Assembly (NCBI GenBank): GCA_963575745.1
Contig: CAUYUJ010014327.1
Span: 102,501 to 164,803, forward strand
Reading direction: 5' to 3'
Origin: Prorocentrum cordatum
Taxonomy: Eukaryota > Sar > Dinophyceae > Prorocentrales > Prorocentraceae
DNA: 62,303 nucleotides
Positions within the stretch are counted from its first letter, which is position 1. Each line of letters opens with the position of its first letter. Shown piece by piece: positions 40,537 through 48,950 of this stretch. The translations under genes were made by a program, and so were the position numbers. The notes under the pieces were generated by a model, which worked only from the letters and a program-made list of their open reading frames with translations, did not search any database and was not told the DNA's origin.

Positions 40537-42522
40537 TCACCAACGCTGCGCCTCGAAGCTCCACGGAGGGCGCTCGGCAGGTCGCCCGCTCGAGCCCCAC
40601 TCGACTTCACGCTGAGGAGGCGAGCCCTCAGGGGCATTGTCCGCAACTGCGGCATGATCAGAGGGCCACCACTGCGCGCCATCAGCGCCCCATTCGCTCG
40701 AGCTCCAGTCCCACCAGGACCAGCCCTGCCATCTCGTGGCGGGACTGCGCGCCTCCCATGCGCCGCTGCCGCTGGCGTCCCAGGACCCAGCCGCCACTGC
40801 GGCACAAGAAGGGGTCGCATCGTCGCCGTTGGCAGCTTGCGGCGGTGGCGTGTTCCCAGCTCGCTCAGCCCCAGCGTCTCTCCCCGCAACTGCGGTTCCC
40901 ATCTGGGGTCGGACGCCCTTCCCCGCAACTGCGGTGTCCGCGTAGCTGCCCTTCTTGCCGCCCTTCTTGCCGCCCTTCCTGCCGCCCTTCCTGCGTTCCA
41001 ACCTCGCGGCGAGTCTTTCAGGTGACCTGCGGCACGTATTGTGCGTGAAAGCCACCAGAGGGAAGTGCGTTCCGTGCCTCGCCCTGCCGAAGGCGCCATG
41101 CCATATCTTGTCGTCGAGGTTGCCCTGCTTCACTCTGAAGGGATAGCGCACCCAATCGTCGCGTTCCCTGCGCGCCATCCTTTGCTCGAACTCCGCATCT
41201 GCGGTCAAGGATTCGCCAGATGGCGTCAGGAAGGCGCGCATCTTGTTTTCAACGGGCTCAGCCTTGGGCACGTAAGTCTGAAGCATCTTCCCAGGGCCAT
41301 TCGTGTAGTCGAAGACAGGGAAAGACGGATCATGCTGGGTCGTCAAGAATCCGCCCTCACGGTCGTGCAGAACACTCAGGCCATGGTGAAGCTTGTACTG
41401 CCCAGGACAGTTTATGAACAAAATCGCCATGCTGTCTGCCCTGGGCTGGCCGCCTGCTGTCTTCCAGGGGGTCCACGCGGCGACGTCCACAGTCAGGCCG
41501 CAATTGCGGCACCAGGACACAAGCTGGAACATGCACATGTTGAAGTCCCCCATGCAGACCTTCACGTCCCATTCCCTGACGTAGGCGACGAACCAGTTGT
41601 AGAACTCATGGAGCTTCGTGACGCCCCAGTCTTGGTTGGCCAAGCTGTGGTGGACGTGCACCGCCATGACGTTGAAGGAGCCCCCCAAATGGGGCACGGC
41701 CTGGTCCAGGTGGACGCGCACCACCATCGCCCTGGAGTACTTGTTGTGCAGCTTTGGCGCAGGAGCCTCCGCAACTGCGGACTGTTTCTTCTTCTTCTTC
41801 GTTTTGGACTTCTCCTGCTTGTGGAAGAGTCTCGCAAAGTCTACGTGTTCAATGTGGCCGCCACTGCGGTCCCTCATGCCAACAAGGAGGGTCCCTGATG
41901 GCTCGCCGCCCTTAACGCACAGGTAGTTGTATTGAGTCCGACTCCGAAACCTATCGTCCGCAACTGCGGCTGCACTGTCCCTCGCGTCGTGCTCCCCACT
42001 GAGTACCGCGCAGGTCTCGTCGTCGCACTCGCAGAGGGCGATGATCTGGGCAGGGTTCGCGCGGAGCTGCGCCCACTCGTCCGCGCGTTGCGTGGGTCTA
42101 GCTGCAGTCCCTCCGAAGTTGGCCACGTAGAAGCCGACCCGTCCCGCTTCGAACTCCGTTTTCTCCTCCCATGCGTCGACAAGAGCTCTTTGTTTTTCCG
42201 ACAGATTGCTTGTCTCGATGATGGGCACCCGTTTCCAGGTTCTCCGCGACGACAACACTCTCGGCATGTAGGAGTCATGTGCTGCCGCAACTGCGGCTCC
42301 CGCACCTCCCCGGGACTCAGCCTCGTCAGCGGAGGCAGCCGAGGACGCGACGGTGCTGTCGCCATCTTGCGTCCGCTGGTCGTCGTCATCATCCGCAACT
42401 GCGGCTTCCTCGTCTTTGCCTCCCTCCTCCTCCTCAGCGTTGTGGATGAACACCGTTCTGGCGAATCGAAGTCCACGGTCCATACTCCCTGAGGATGCGC
42501 TCGGGCGCGCGGGCGGCCACAT
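40537..42522 (-). CDS. Endonuclease/exonuclease/phosphatase (EEP)-fold protein
   Basis: About 661 aa from the ATG at 42,522; a second ATG at 42,483 is equally possible. Residues 1-90 are acidic and disordered. The EEP fold follows: a VANFGG strand near 120, E165 in ALCECD, a basic KTKKKKK loop near 215-225, the signature GDFN with D326 and N328, and H486 in GTHFPLV, the usual place of the last catalytic histidine. The family includes AP endonucleases and the endonucleases of LINEs and some Helitrons; it cleaves phosphodiester bonds with Mg2+. The C-terminus has a KGGRKGGKKGG basic run, then a low-complexity tail in which 12-mer copies dominate. It is the last gene of the element, 327 nt after the transposase gene. 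It could nick DNA during mobilisation or process RNA; which is unknown. Confidence 0.72.
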   Translation of the reverse strand: MWPPARPSASSGSMDRGLRFARTVFIHNAEEEEGGKDEEAAVADDDDDQRTQDGDSTVASSAASADEAESRGGAGAAVAAAHDSYMPRVLSSRRTWKRVPIIETSNLSEKQRALVDAWEEKTEFEAGRVGFYVANFGGTAARPTQRADEWAQLRANPAQIIALCECDDETCAVLSGEHDARDSAAAVADDRFRSRTQYNYLCVKGGEPSGTLLVGMRDRSGGHIEHVDFARLFHKQEKSKTKKKKKQSAVAEAPAPKLHNKYSRAMVVRVHLDQAVPHLGGSFNVMAVHVHHSLANQDWGVTKLHEFYNWFVAYVREWDVKVCMGDFNMCMFQLVSWCRNCGLTVDVAAWTPWKTAGGQPRADSMAILFINCPGQYKLHHGLSVLHDREGGFLTTQHDPSFPVFDYTNGPGKMLQTYVPKAEPVENKMRAFLTPSGESLTADAEFEQRMARRERDDWVRYPFRVKQGNLDDKIWHGAFGRARHGTHFPLVAFTHNTCRRSPERLAARLERRKGGRKGGKKGGKKGSYADTAVAGKGVRPQMGTAVAGRDAGAERAGNTPPPQAANGDDATPSCAAVAAGSWDASGSGAWEARSPATRWQGWSWWDWSSSEWGADGAQWWPSDHAAVADNAPEGSPPQREVEWGSSGRPAERPPWSFEAQRW

Positions 42523-42849
42523 GCTTGCGTCTTCGCGTGCGCCACCTCGAGCCACGGTGGCTACGGAAATGGATCGTGAATGGGCATGGGGTCGGATGGA
42601 GGGAGGAGACAAAGAGGATTCGAGGAGTGGCAGAAGGAGGGCGAGGACTCAAAGGAACCGAAAGAACAACACATGGACTGGCGGAGAAGCAGAAGGAGGG
42701 CGACGATTGCAAGGGACTGTGAAAGGATTATTTTCACAGCAGCAGGAAGACCGCAACTGCGGTTTTGCCTCATCTCCTGCCCGCGCGGGAGCCGCTTGGA
42801 AAAACAACTTCCCTCTGGACTTCCTGTGGGTCCGCAACTGCGGCCTGCA

Positions 42850-45800
42850 TCACGCTAGGGCTGGGATTACCAGCGCCATTTGCCCTCCCAGGGTTCTCAC
42901 TGTTTCCGAATGCACGAACTGCGACAGCGCCGAACGGTTCCCAGACGCCGCGTCGTTCGCGACTTTTTGCAGCCACCCAGCAAACGTGAGCGGCCATTGC
43001 TCCTTGTGCTGCTTGCACATCTCCTCGTCCCAATGCGTCTTGAACCATGCCCACTCCCCCCTCTGCTCGTCTGAGAGGACGCCTTTTCCGCGAGCCAGGC
43101 GATCCAGAGCTGCCATCCTGTTTTTCTTGATCTTGAACTCCTCGGGATTCCACTGCGCTAGGGCGTGTTTGTTAGCCAAAGCCGTTTCCACCGCAACTGC
43201 GGCCTCCTTCTTTGCCCTCAAGGCGGCCTCGGCCTCTCGAATCTGCTTCTTGAGATCGTGCAACGCCTTCGTCCTGTCGTTCGCTTCCAGAGCCAGGCGC
43301 CGCTTTTTCGCCACCACTGCGGCTTCGTGGTCTCGCTGGGCAGTCAACGCTCGTAGGACCTCGTTGTCCTCCCGCGCCAGCTCTCTCAACCGCTTCTTTT
43401 GTTTGTGTCGTTGCTGTCGGCAATCCTGCGCTAGTTTCTCCATGCCCACTTGGCGCAGCATATCTTCCGCCTCGCGGAGCGTTTCTGCCAAGGACGTCGC
43501 CACTGCCACCTGCTCGGCCGCCTCTGCGTCGACCACGCAGTCCATGGATACCGAGGATCCTTGAGGCCCAGGTGCCGCAACTGCGGCATCGCACTGTTCC
43601 GCAAGAGCCTCGGCCCACGAGGCCTCCTCTTGCTCTTCGTCCTCCTCGTGCTCCTCGTGCACCTCCTCCTCCTCCTCCTCCCCGCCCTCCTCATCGCCCT
43701 CCTCGTGGCCTGGCTCCTGGCCTAGCGCTTCGTCGCCGAGCTTCTCCAACACGGAATCTGTGGCGTCGTGTTTCTCGTATTCGTGTATGAGACGCAGCAC
43801 GTCATTGTAGGACCATTTCAAACGTTTCTGCTCGCATTCTTCCCTCACCTCCGCGACTGCGGTGTCCACTTTTGCTCGCAGCCCCCCTGCTTCCCAGAGT
43901 TCCGCCGCCTCTCGGCAAATCTCGAGATCTCCTGACTTGTCGAAGGGCGCTCGAATTCCCACTTTCAGGAAACCTTTCGCGGCGTCCAAGTGCAACTGCA
44001 CATTCTCCAACACTGACAGCATCAAGTCGGCGCAATCGGAACGCCGCAACTGCGGCACGTGCTTCCCCAACGCCATTTGCTGCACCAGCGCTTTGGTCTC
44101 GAGGGCAATGTACCGGCGCTTCACGTGCTGGTTCAAGTCCGTGTCCACGGGCTGCGCAACTGCGGTCGTCCCCCCGCCGTGAATGATCAGCACGTAGCCG
44201 CGCTGCCAGGCGAGTCTCCGCACAGCGTCTGCTTTGTGCGGGGAATGGTCGTCGGCCATGAGGATGCGCCACTTTCCCCGCAACTGCGGGTCGTCGGGCC
44301 AGGCCCGCAAGTGCCGCTGCAAGAATGATACAACGTCGTCTGCGCGGTAGGACCCCTTCTCGGACGTCGCCGTGCTCACCCAAGACGGATAGCCGCGACT
44401 GCGGGCATGTGCGGCCAAGCCCTCAGCGATGACAGATCCCCCCTTGAACATTAGCTCCGCCGGCGGTGGTCCGCAACTGCGGATGTCCTCCGCGTCGCTC
44501 GACACCGTCAGGTTCGCTGTCCACCGAGCCCTGCTGTCGTCATGCGCCTCGACAAGCGGGACAATGCCACCCTTCACAGCCAAGGTCGGCTTCGAGGCCG
44601 ACGACGACTCGTTGTGGTGAAAGGGCGACTGGTCCCAGTTCAGGATGTGCGGGTCGTACCCCAGAAGCTCCTCAGCAGCTGCGCGGACCCTGGCCACGTT
44701 CAAGATCATAGTCTCAAAACGAGATTGGAGCAACCATTTTGGCACCTTGTACTTGCGGTTCGGCTTCTTCATGCTCAGGCCGTAGGAGCGCCGCCACTTC
44801 ACCCACCACCGAGGCCGCAACTGCGGCACCATCGGTTTGCCTCCCCGCTTCATTGTCTCCACGCAGTAGTCCGCGACGAGTTGCTTCGCCTTCGTAACCA
44901 GCAGGGATTGGGAGAACCTGGCCAACATCTTGGGCCTCTCCTCCGCAACTGCGGTTCGCTTGGCCACCGCCTTCCAGTCCACGGAGTACCTCATGTGGGA
45001 CCACCACTCGTACAGAGCGGCTTCCAGCCATGGAGCCTTGTTCGGGCGCCCTTGGTTGCCCCGCGCGCGGCGTCGGCCATGCACGCCCGCCGTGCCATGT
45101 CCACCTTGTGTGCGCCAGTTTTGAAACCACTTGGAGACGGCCTGGCGCTGCTGGACGACCCCCATGCCCTTCGGCCACGTGAACCGCTCGCAAAAAGACG
45201 CGATTGAATTCCGTGGCAGAACGCCCTCGCCCATCCAACCACAACTGCGTGCGTGCGCCTCCAGGTCTTTGCAAACCAGTTCGCGGTCTCTGAGCATGTG
45301 CGGGCACACGCGCCGCTTCTGTTCCGCAACTTCGGGTTTTGGGCGTGCGCTGGCCAGTGCGTGCGCCCTGATCTGCTCCTCCTGCAACGCCTCGGGCATA
45401 GCCTCAGCCATGGCAAGCAATATACCCATGTCCTGCACGCCCGTCTGCCACTCTAACGCCGCCATGAGAGCGGGGCGTGGCGCGCTCGCCTCTCTCGGCG
45501 CCTCTGCTGGTTCGCCCTCGCCCTCGGAGTCGTGCAGGACCATGGGTCCAGCAGGGCCGCTGGCCCCGCAACTGCGGTACGCCCGCACCTCCTCCAAGGT
45601 TAGTTCCTGCGTGACAACGAGCATGTCGTGCAACCACGGTTCGTCCCAGCGGCGCACCCCGAAATCGTACAGTTCCTCCCGAAGCCATTTGCGCGTCTCG
45701 GCATTTTGCGGTTTCTGCAACATCATCGCCATAAGGTCAATGCCGCAGTTTCCATCGCAAACAGTCCCTAGGACCCATTGTCCCAGAGGACCGTAGAACC

Positions 45801-46965
45801 TGTTCAACGCGTCCGCCCCCTCAGAGCACACGCCACCCACCGCAACTGCGGCCACCCAGTGGCGCACCTCATGGAGAGGGTTCTCGGGAGTCACGGGCCT
45901 GAGTTCCACCGTTGTCCATTCCCCGAACAGATCCTCAGCAGCGGCGAGTACGCACGCCACGCCGTCGACGGCGCATGGCTCAGTGCACTTCTCCTTTGCC
46001 CAAGGCATGTAGAAGTCAAGGAGGTCCTTGCGGTTCTCGCCTTCCCACACGTAAGGTTGACGCCCGAACCGCAAGGCAAACAGCATGAAAGCTGAATACC
46101 CTATGTAGGAATTCTCGGACAGAATCTGCCTCAGGAGAGCCATCACGCGGTCAGGCACCGTCGCCGCCACTGCGGCCTGGATCTTTGGCGCGTCTTCCAC
46201 AGGTACACCTTTCTCTGGCGCCAGGGGTGGCGCCGCGACTCGTGGCCGCAAGGCGTCGCCAACAGGCGCCGCAACTCGTGCTGCAGCCTTTGGGTCTGGG
46301 CACGGGAAGAATGCGACCTGCGTCTTCGACCAGTTCTCTGGCAGCGGCCGCGCTGGTGGCAAGCGTGCTGGAAGTGGTGTGTCTTTGTCCGCTTCCACTC
46401 CCTCAGGAGCTTCAACCGCAATTGCGGTCTCCTGCGCAGCAGGCGGGTCTGGTGTTGCGTGCACTTGAGCTGGAGGAGCTGGAGGGACTGCTGCTGCGGG
46501 TGCTTCGGGCACAGGGGCTGCTGGAGGTTTGGGTTCTGCGGGTGCTTCTGGTGCTGGAGCTGCGTGTCCTTCTTGCGCAGGAGCTGCGAGTTCTGCTGGT
46601 GTTGCTGGTGCTATGTGTGCAGGGGCCGAGGGAGCCGCAACTGCGGTGCCGCCTGGAGCCGCAACTGCGGGTGGTGGCGTCGCGCCCGGTCGCCAAGCAG
46701 ACGGCCGCAAATGAAAGCGAGGCGGCTCAGCAAGGCCGTACTGCGACGCGGGCCACTTCGCTAGGCACGGAAAATCCGCACATGCGTGCACCTTTATCTT
46801 CTTGGGGCACGGAACGCCGCTACTGCGGCTCAAGATGTTGGCGAGCCCAGTGGTGCCATACTTCGTTTTCCTCGGTGCGCAGCCGCTGTCGTAATGGAGC
46901 CACTCCACCTCGAAATGCGTTCCGTCCTCCTCGCCATACCATGTCCGCCCCACGGGAACATCCAT
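42850..46965 (-). CDS. DD35D (DDE_1/pogo-like) transposase fused to an OTU-like N-terminal half
   Basis: 1,371 aa from a true ATG. Residues 1-80 are a compact Cys/Trp-containing module; 85-260 is Pro/Ala-rich. At 285-450 is a globular domain with DGNCG (C407), resembling the OTU cysteine-protease motif; the partner His is not obvious. About 560-640 is a basic, helix-turn-helix-like region (WFQNWRTQGG near 613). The transposase core has D778 (NWDQSPFH), D905 (MADDHSPHK) and D941 (QPVDTDL), giving exactly 35 residues between the last two, and the QPxD motif typical of DDE_1 superfamily transposases. Then an acidic run (EEEEEE), a long charged coiled coil (about 1,155-1,300) and a conserved-looking C-terminus. 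12-mer copies fall inside the catalytic core as IRSCG and DPQLRG without breaking the frame. It would bind the terminal repeats and cut and join DNA at TA. The triad looks intact. Confidence 0.85.
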   Translation of the reverse strand: MDVPVGRTWYGEEDGTHFEVEWLHYDSGCAPRKTKYGTTGLANILSRSSGVPCPKKIKVHACADFPCLAKWPASQYGLAEPPRFHLRPSAWRPGATPPPAVAAPGGTAVAAPSAPAHIAPATPAELAAPAQEGHAAPAPEAPAEPKPPAAPVPEAPAAAVPPAPPAQVHATPDPPAAQETAIAVEAPEGVEADKDTPLPARLPPARPLPENWSKTQVAFFPCPDPKAAARVAAPVGDALRPRVAAPPLAPEKGVPVEDAPKIQAAVAATVPDRVMALLRQILSENSYIGYSAFMLFALRFGRQPYVWEGENRKDLLDFYMPWAKEKCTEPCAVDGVACVLAAAEDLFGEWTTVELRPVTPENPLHEVRHWVAAVAVGGVCSEGADALNRFYGPLGQWVLGTVCDGNCGIDLMAMMLQKPQNAETRKWLREELYDFGVRRWDEPWLHDMLVVTQELTLEEVRAYRSCGASGPAGPMVLHDSEGEGEPAEAPREASAPRPALMAALEWQTGVQDMGILLAMAEAMPEALQEEQIRAHALASARPKPEVAEQKRRVCPHMLRDRELVCKDLEAHARSCGWMGEGVLPRNSIASFCERFTWPKGMGVVQQRQAVSKWFQNWRTQGGHGTAGVHGRRRARGNQGRPNKAPWLEAALYEWWSHMRYSVDWKAVAKRTAVAEERPKMLARFSQSLLVTKAKQLVADYCVETMKRGGKPMVPQLRPRWWVKWRRSYGLSMKKPNRKYKVPKWLLQSRFETMILNVARVRAAAEELLGYDPHILNWDQSPFHHNESSSASKPTLAVKGGIVPLVEAHDDSRARWTANLTVSSDAEDIRSCGPPPAELMFKGGSVIAEGLAAHARSRGYPSWVSTATSEKGSYRADDVVSFLQRHLRAWPDDPQLRGKWRILMADDHSPHKADAVRRLAWQRGYVLIIHGGGTTAVAQPVDTDLNQHVKRRYIALETKALVQQMALGKHVPQLRRSDCADLMLSVLENVQLHLDAAKGFLKVGIRAPFDKSGDLEICREAAELWEAGGLRAKVDTAVAEVREECEQKRLKWSYNDVLRLIHEYEKHDATDSVLEKLGDEALGQEPGHEEGDEEGGEEEEEEVHEEHEEDEEQEEASWAEALAEQCDAAVAAPGPQGSSVSMDCVVDAEAAEQVAVATSLAETLREAEDMLRQVGMEKLAQDCRQQRHKQKKRLRELAREDNEVLRALTAQRDHEAAVVAKKRRLALEANDRTKALHDLKKQIREAEAALRAKKEAAVAVETALANKHALAQWNPEEFKIKKNRMAALDRLARGKGVLSDEQRGEWAWFKTHWDEEMCKQHKEQWPLTFAGWLQKVANDAASGNRSALSQFVHSETVRTLGGQMALVIPALA

Positions 46966-47339
46966 GAGCGGTCGCGTGGCGAACGACTCGGGCCGGGCAC
47001 TCGGCTGCGGGCTACAGAACTAGGAAGAGGGAGGGGAGGAGGGAGGAGCAACTGAAGACGATGCGGAGGGGCGAAGAAGGAGGTACTTTTCAACAACGCC
47101 CGCGCGGAAGCCCCAATCATCGCGCGCACAGGGTTTCGATGCTTCACTCCATGCTTCTCTAAGAAAAACGCTCGCCCACACAAGTTGGCGCACTAAGGCG
47201 TGCACCCGTGGAACACCCTAAACCTTCCGCCTGCCTCCTCACACCGCCTCGCCCTCCGCGTGTTCACGCGCACCCAGCCACCCCGCAACTGCGGGCACTC
47301 AGTAGCCCACCGCAACTGCGGCCCATACGGCTTCGGGCC
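46966..47339. other. Intergenic spacer in the element
   Basis: Between the fourth gene's stop and the transposase start. Contains two 12-mer copies 15 bp apart (47,283 and 47,310) and a GGAGGAGGGAGG stretch near 47,030. No terminator or promoter motif recognised. Confidence 0.5.
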
Positions 47340-48161
47340 TCAGTCGAACAGACTGGGGATTTGGAGCTCGAGGTAATCCAGAGCCGCTTGCTTGCGCTGG
47401 TGCTGCGTCATGCCCTCCCACTCGTAGTCGTAGCCCTTCACCGACTGCGCCGACTGCCACTTCTTCTTTGTAAGTTTCTTCACATCCATCTCGATCCTTT
47501 TGCCCTTGTTGGCACACTCTCGCGTGATGGTCGCGACCCAAGCGCCCTTGAAGTCCCAAACGACGGTGAAGCCAGAGCCGCTCCCCTGCGCCACGAGGGG
47601 GTCGACCTCCTTTTGCTTCGCCAGCGGGGTGGCAGGGTCAACCGCCGTTGCCCAGTCCCTGTCCGCCACTGCGGCCTCGTCCTTGTCGCCGTCGCCGATG
47701 TCGGGGACACCGCCGAGGCTCACGTCGTCCACGATCATGTCGATCAGCCACCCAAGGTCTGCAGCGTCCAGCCACAACGTCCTCCGCTTGAAGCTGGCCA
47801 CCCGCACGTTTCGAACGGCCGTGTCGTGCGGAAACTTCATGGGGCTCTTTGCGGGCATCTGTACAGAGTGCACAGTGGCTATGGCCGACTCCACGGCCTC
47901 GCCCCTGGGCAGGCCAGTAGTCGCCGCACGCGTTCCAGTCTTCTGCTTCTTGGCGCTGGTCGGGGTCGCTGCCTGCTTCTTCGTGGCGTCCGTGGAGCTG
48001 ACCAGGGCCGACATGGGGTCATCTGCTTCGTCCCCCGCGTCGCCGTCGCTCTCATCGTCCGCAACTGCGGCGCCGCCCTGCTTCGCGACTTCTTTCTTCA
48101 GCGCGTCCCAGGCCTTGGAGGCCTTCAAGGCCCCTGCGGTCGGTTTACCTTTGGCGCACAC
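47340..48161 (-). CDS. Unknown element protein, main frame (no ATG of its own)
   Basis: 273 codons, but the first codon is GTG and an in-frame stop lies about 30 nt upstream with no ATG, so the true start must be elsewhere. The frame at 48,145-48,339 supplies a plausible N-terminus after a one-base shift. The N-terminal third is Lys/Ala/Asp-rich; the C-terminal part looks globular (TLWLDAADLGWLIDMIVDD; FTVVWDFKGAWVATITREC; ending YLELQIPSLFD). A 12-mer copy gives EAAVADRD and another GGAAVADDE. I do not recognise a family. Confidence 0.5.
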   Translation of the reverse strand: MCAKGKPTAGALKASKAWDALKKEVAKQGGAAVADDESDGDAGDEADDPMSALVSSTDATKKQAATPTSAKKQKTGTRAATTGLPRGEAVESAIATVHSVQMPAKSPMKFPHDTAVRNVRVASFKRRTLWLDAADLGWLIDMIVDDVSLGGVPDIGDGDKDEAAVADRDWATAVDPATPLAKQKEVDPLVAQGSGSGFTVVWDFKGAWVATITRECANKGKRIEMDVKKLTKKKWQSAQSVKGYDYEWEGMTQHQRKQAALDYLELQIPSLFD

Positions 48162-48339
48162 CTTGAGCAGCCAAGGCCTTTTGCATGTTCACGTGCACGA
48201 AAGTTATCTCTCCGAGGGGCCATGCGTGGAGCACCTTGACATCCTTTTCGGGGACGGGGGTGGTCTGCGCAAGCCAACCTCCACGGATGCACAAGACCTT
48301 CTCAACGCACACAGGGCTCCATTCGCTCGAAGTCGGCAT
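48145..48339 (-). CDS. Probable N-terminal part of the preceding protein, other frame
   Basis: Starts at an ATG (MPTSSEWSPVCVEKV) and reads to NMQKALAAQ before a stop at 48,145, overlapping the main frame by 17 nt. Composition is protein-like (LHAWPLGEITFVHVNMQ). A single-base indel, a very short non-canonical intron or programmed frameshifting would join the two. I favour an indel because the overlap contains no obvious slippery site. Confidence 0.45.
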   Translation of the reverse strand: MPTSSEWSPVCVEKVLCIRGGWLAQTTPVPEKDVKVLHAWPLGEITFVHVNMQKALAAQGVRQR

Positions 48340-48419
48340 GTGTGCTACTGCGCTGGACACAGCCGCAACTGCGGGCAAGGCGGGGGTGCGGGCAGTGGGG
48401 CCGCGCGCGGTTGAGCCAG

Positions 48420-48650
48420 ATGGCGAGCTGAACGCCTCCCTGGAGGGCCTCCCTCGGTCCCTGCGATCCTCGCGCCTCCCTGGAGGGCCTCCGCCCTCAG
48501 CCCAGGGCCCTCCAGGCCCTCCAGGGCCTCCAGGGAGGCCCTCCAGGGCCTCCAGGGCCTCCAGGGAGGCCCTCCAGGGCCTCCAGGGCCCTCCAGGCCC
48601 TCCAGGGCGGAGGCCCTCCAGGGCCTCCAGGGAGGGAGGGAGGGAGTGAG
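48420..48650 (+). repeat. Minisatellite of GGGCCTCCAGG / GGCCCTCCAG words
   Basis: About 200 bp of short GC-rich units, GGAGGGCCTCC and GGGCCTCCAGGGAGGCCCTC, with both orientations interleaved, so it can form many alternative hairpins. 48,651-48,950 downstream is GGA-rich followed by three 12-mer copies (48,794, 48,894, 48,931) and carries no gene. Confidence 0.8.
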
Positions 48651-48950
48651 GAAATGAGTAGTTTCGGCTTCCAACTTGGGAGGAAGGGGAGAAAGGAGGA
48701 GGAGAGAGGGAGGAAGTGGAGGAAGGGCGAGGGAGGAGAGGGAGAAGGGAGGGAGGAGGTCCGTTCGAACCTCCGTGCTCGATCGTCAGCGGTCCGCTAC
48801 TGCGGCATCAGCTAACAGAAGCAGTGACACTGCAAACTACACGAGCGCTCCGCAACAGCGGTCACGCGTGCGCCCCCCCCTTCGGCCTGTTGCCCGCAAC
48901 TGCGGTCACGCGAGCAAGCCGCCCTGACTGCCGCCACTGCGGCTTCTTAA

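Noticed and set aside
40068-41099. A 343-codon frame across the left inverted end
   Set aside because: It reads through C tracts and the terminal repeat and overlaps the EEP gene in another frame; it is a shadow.
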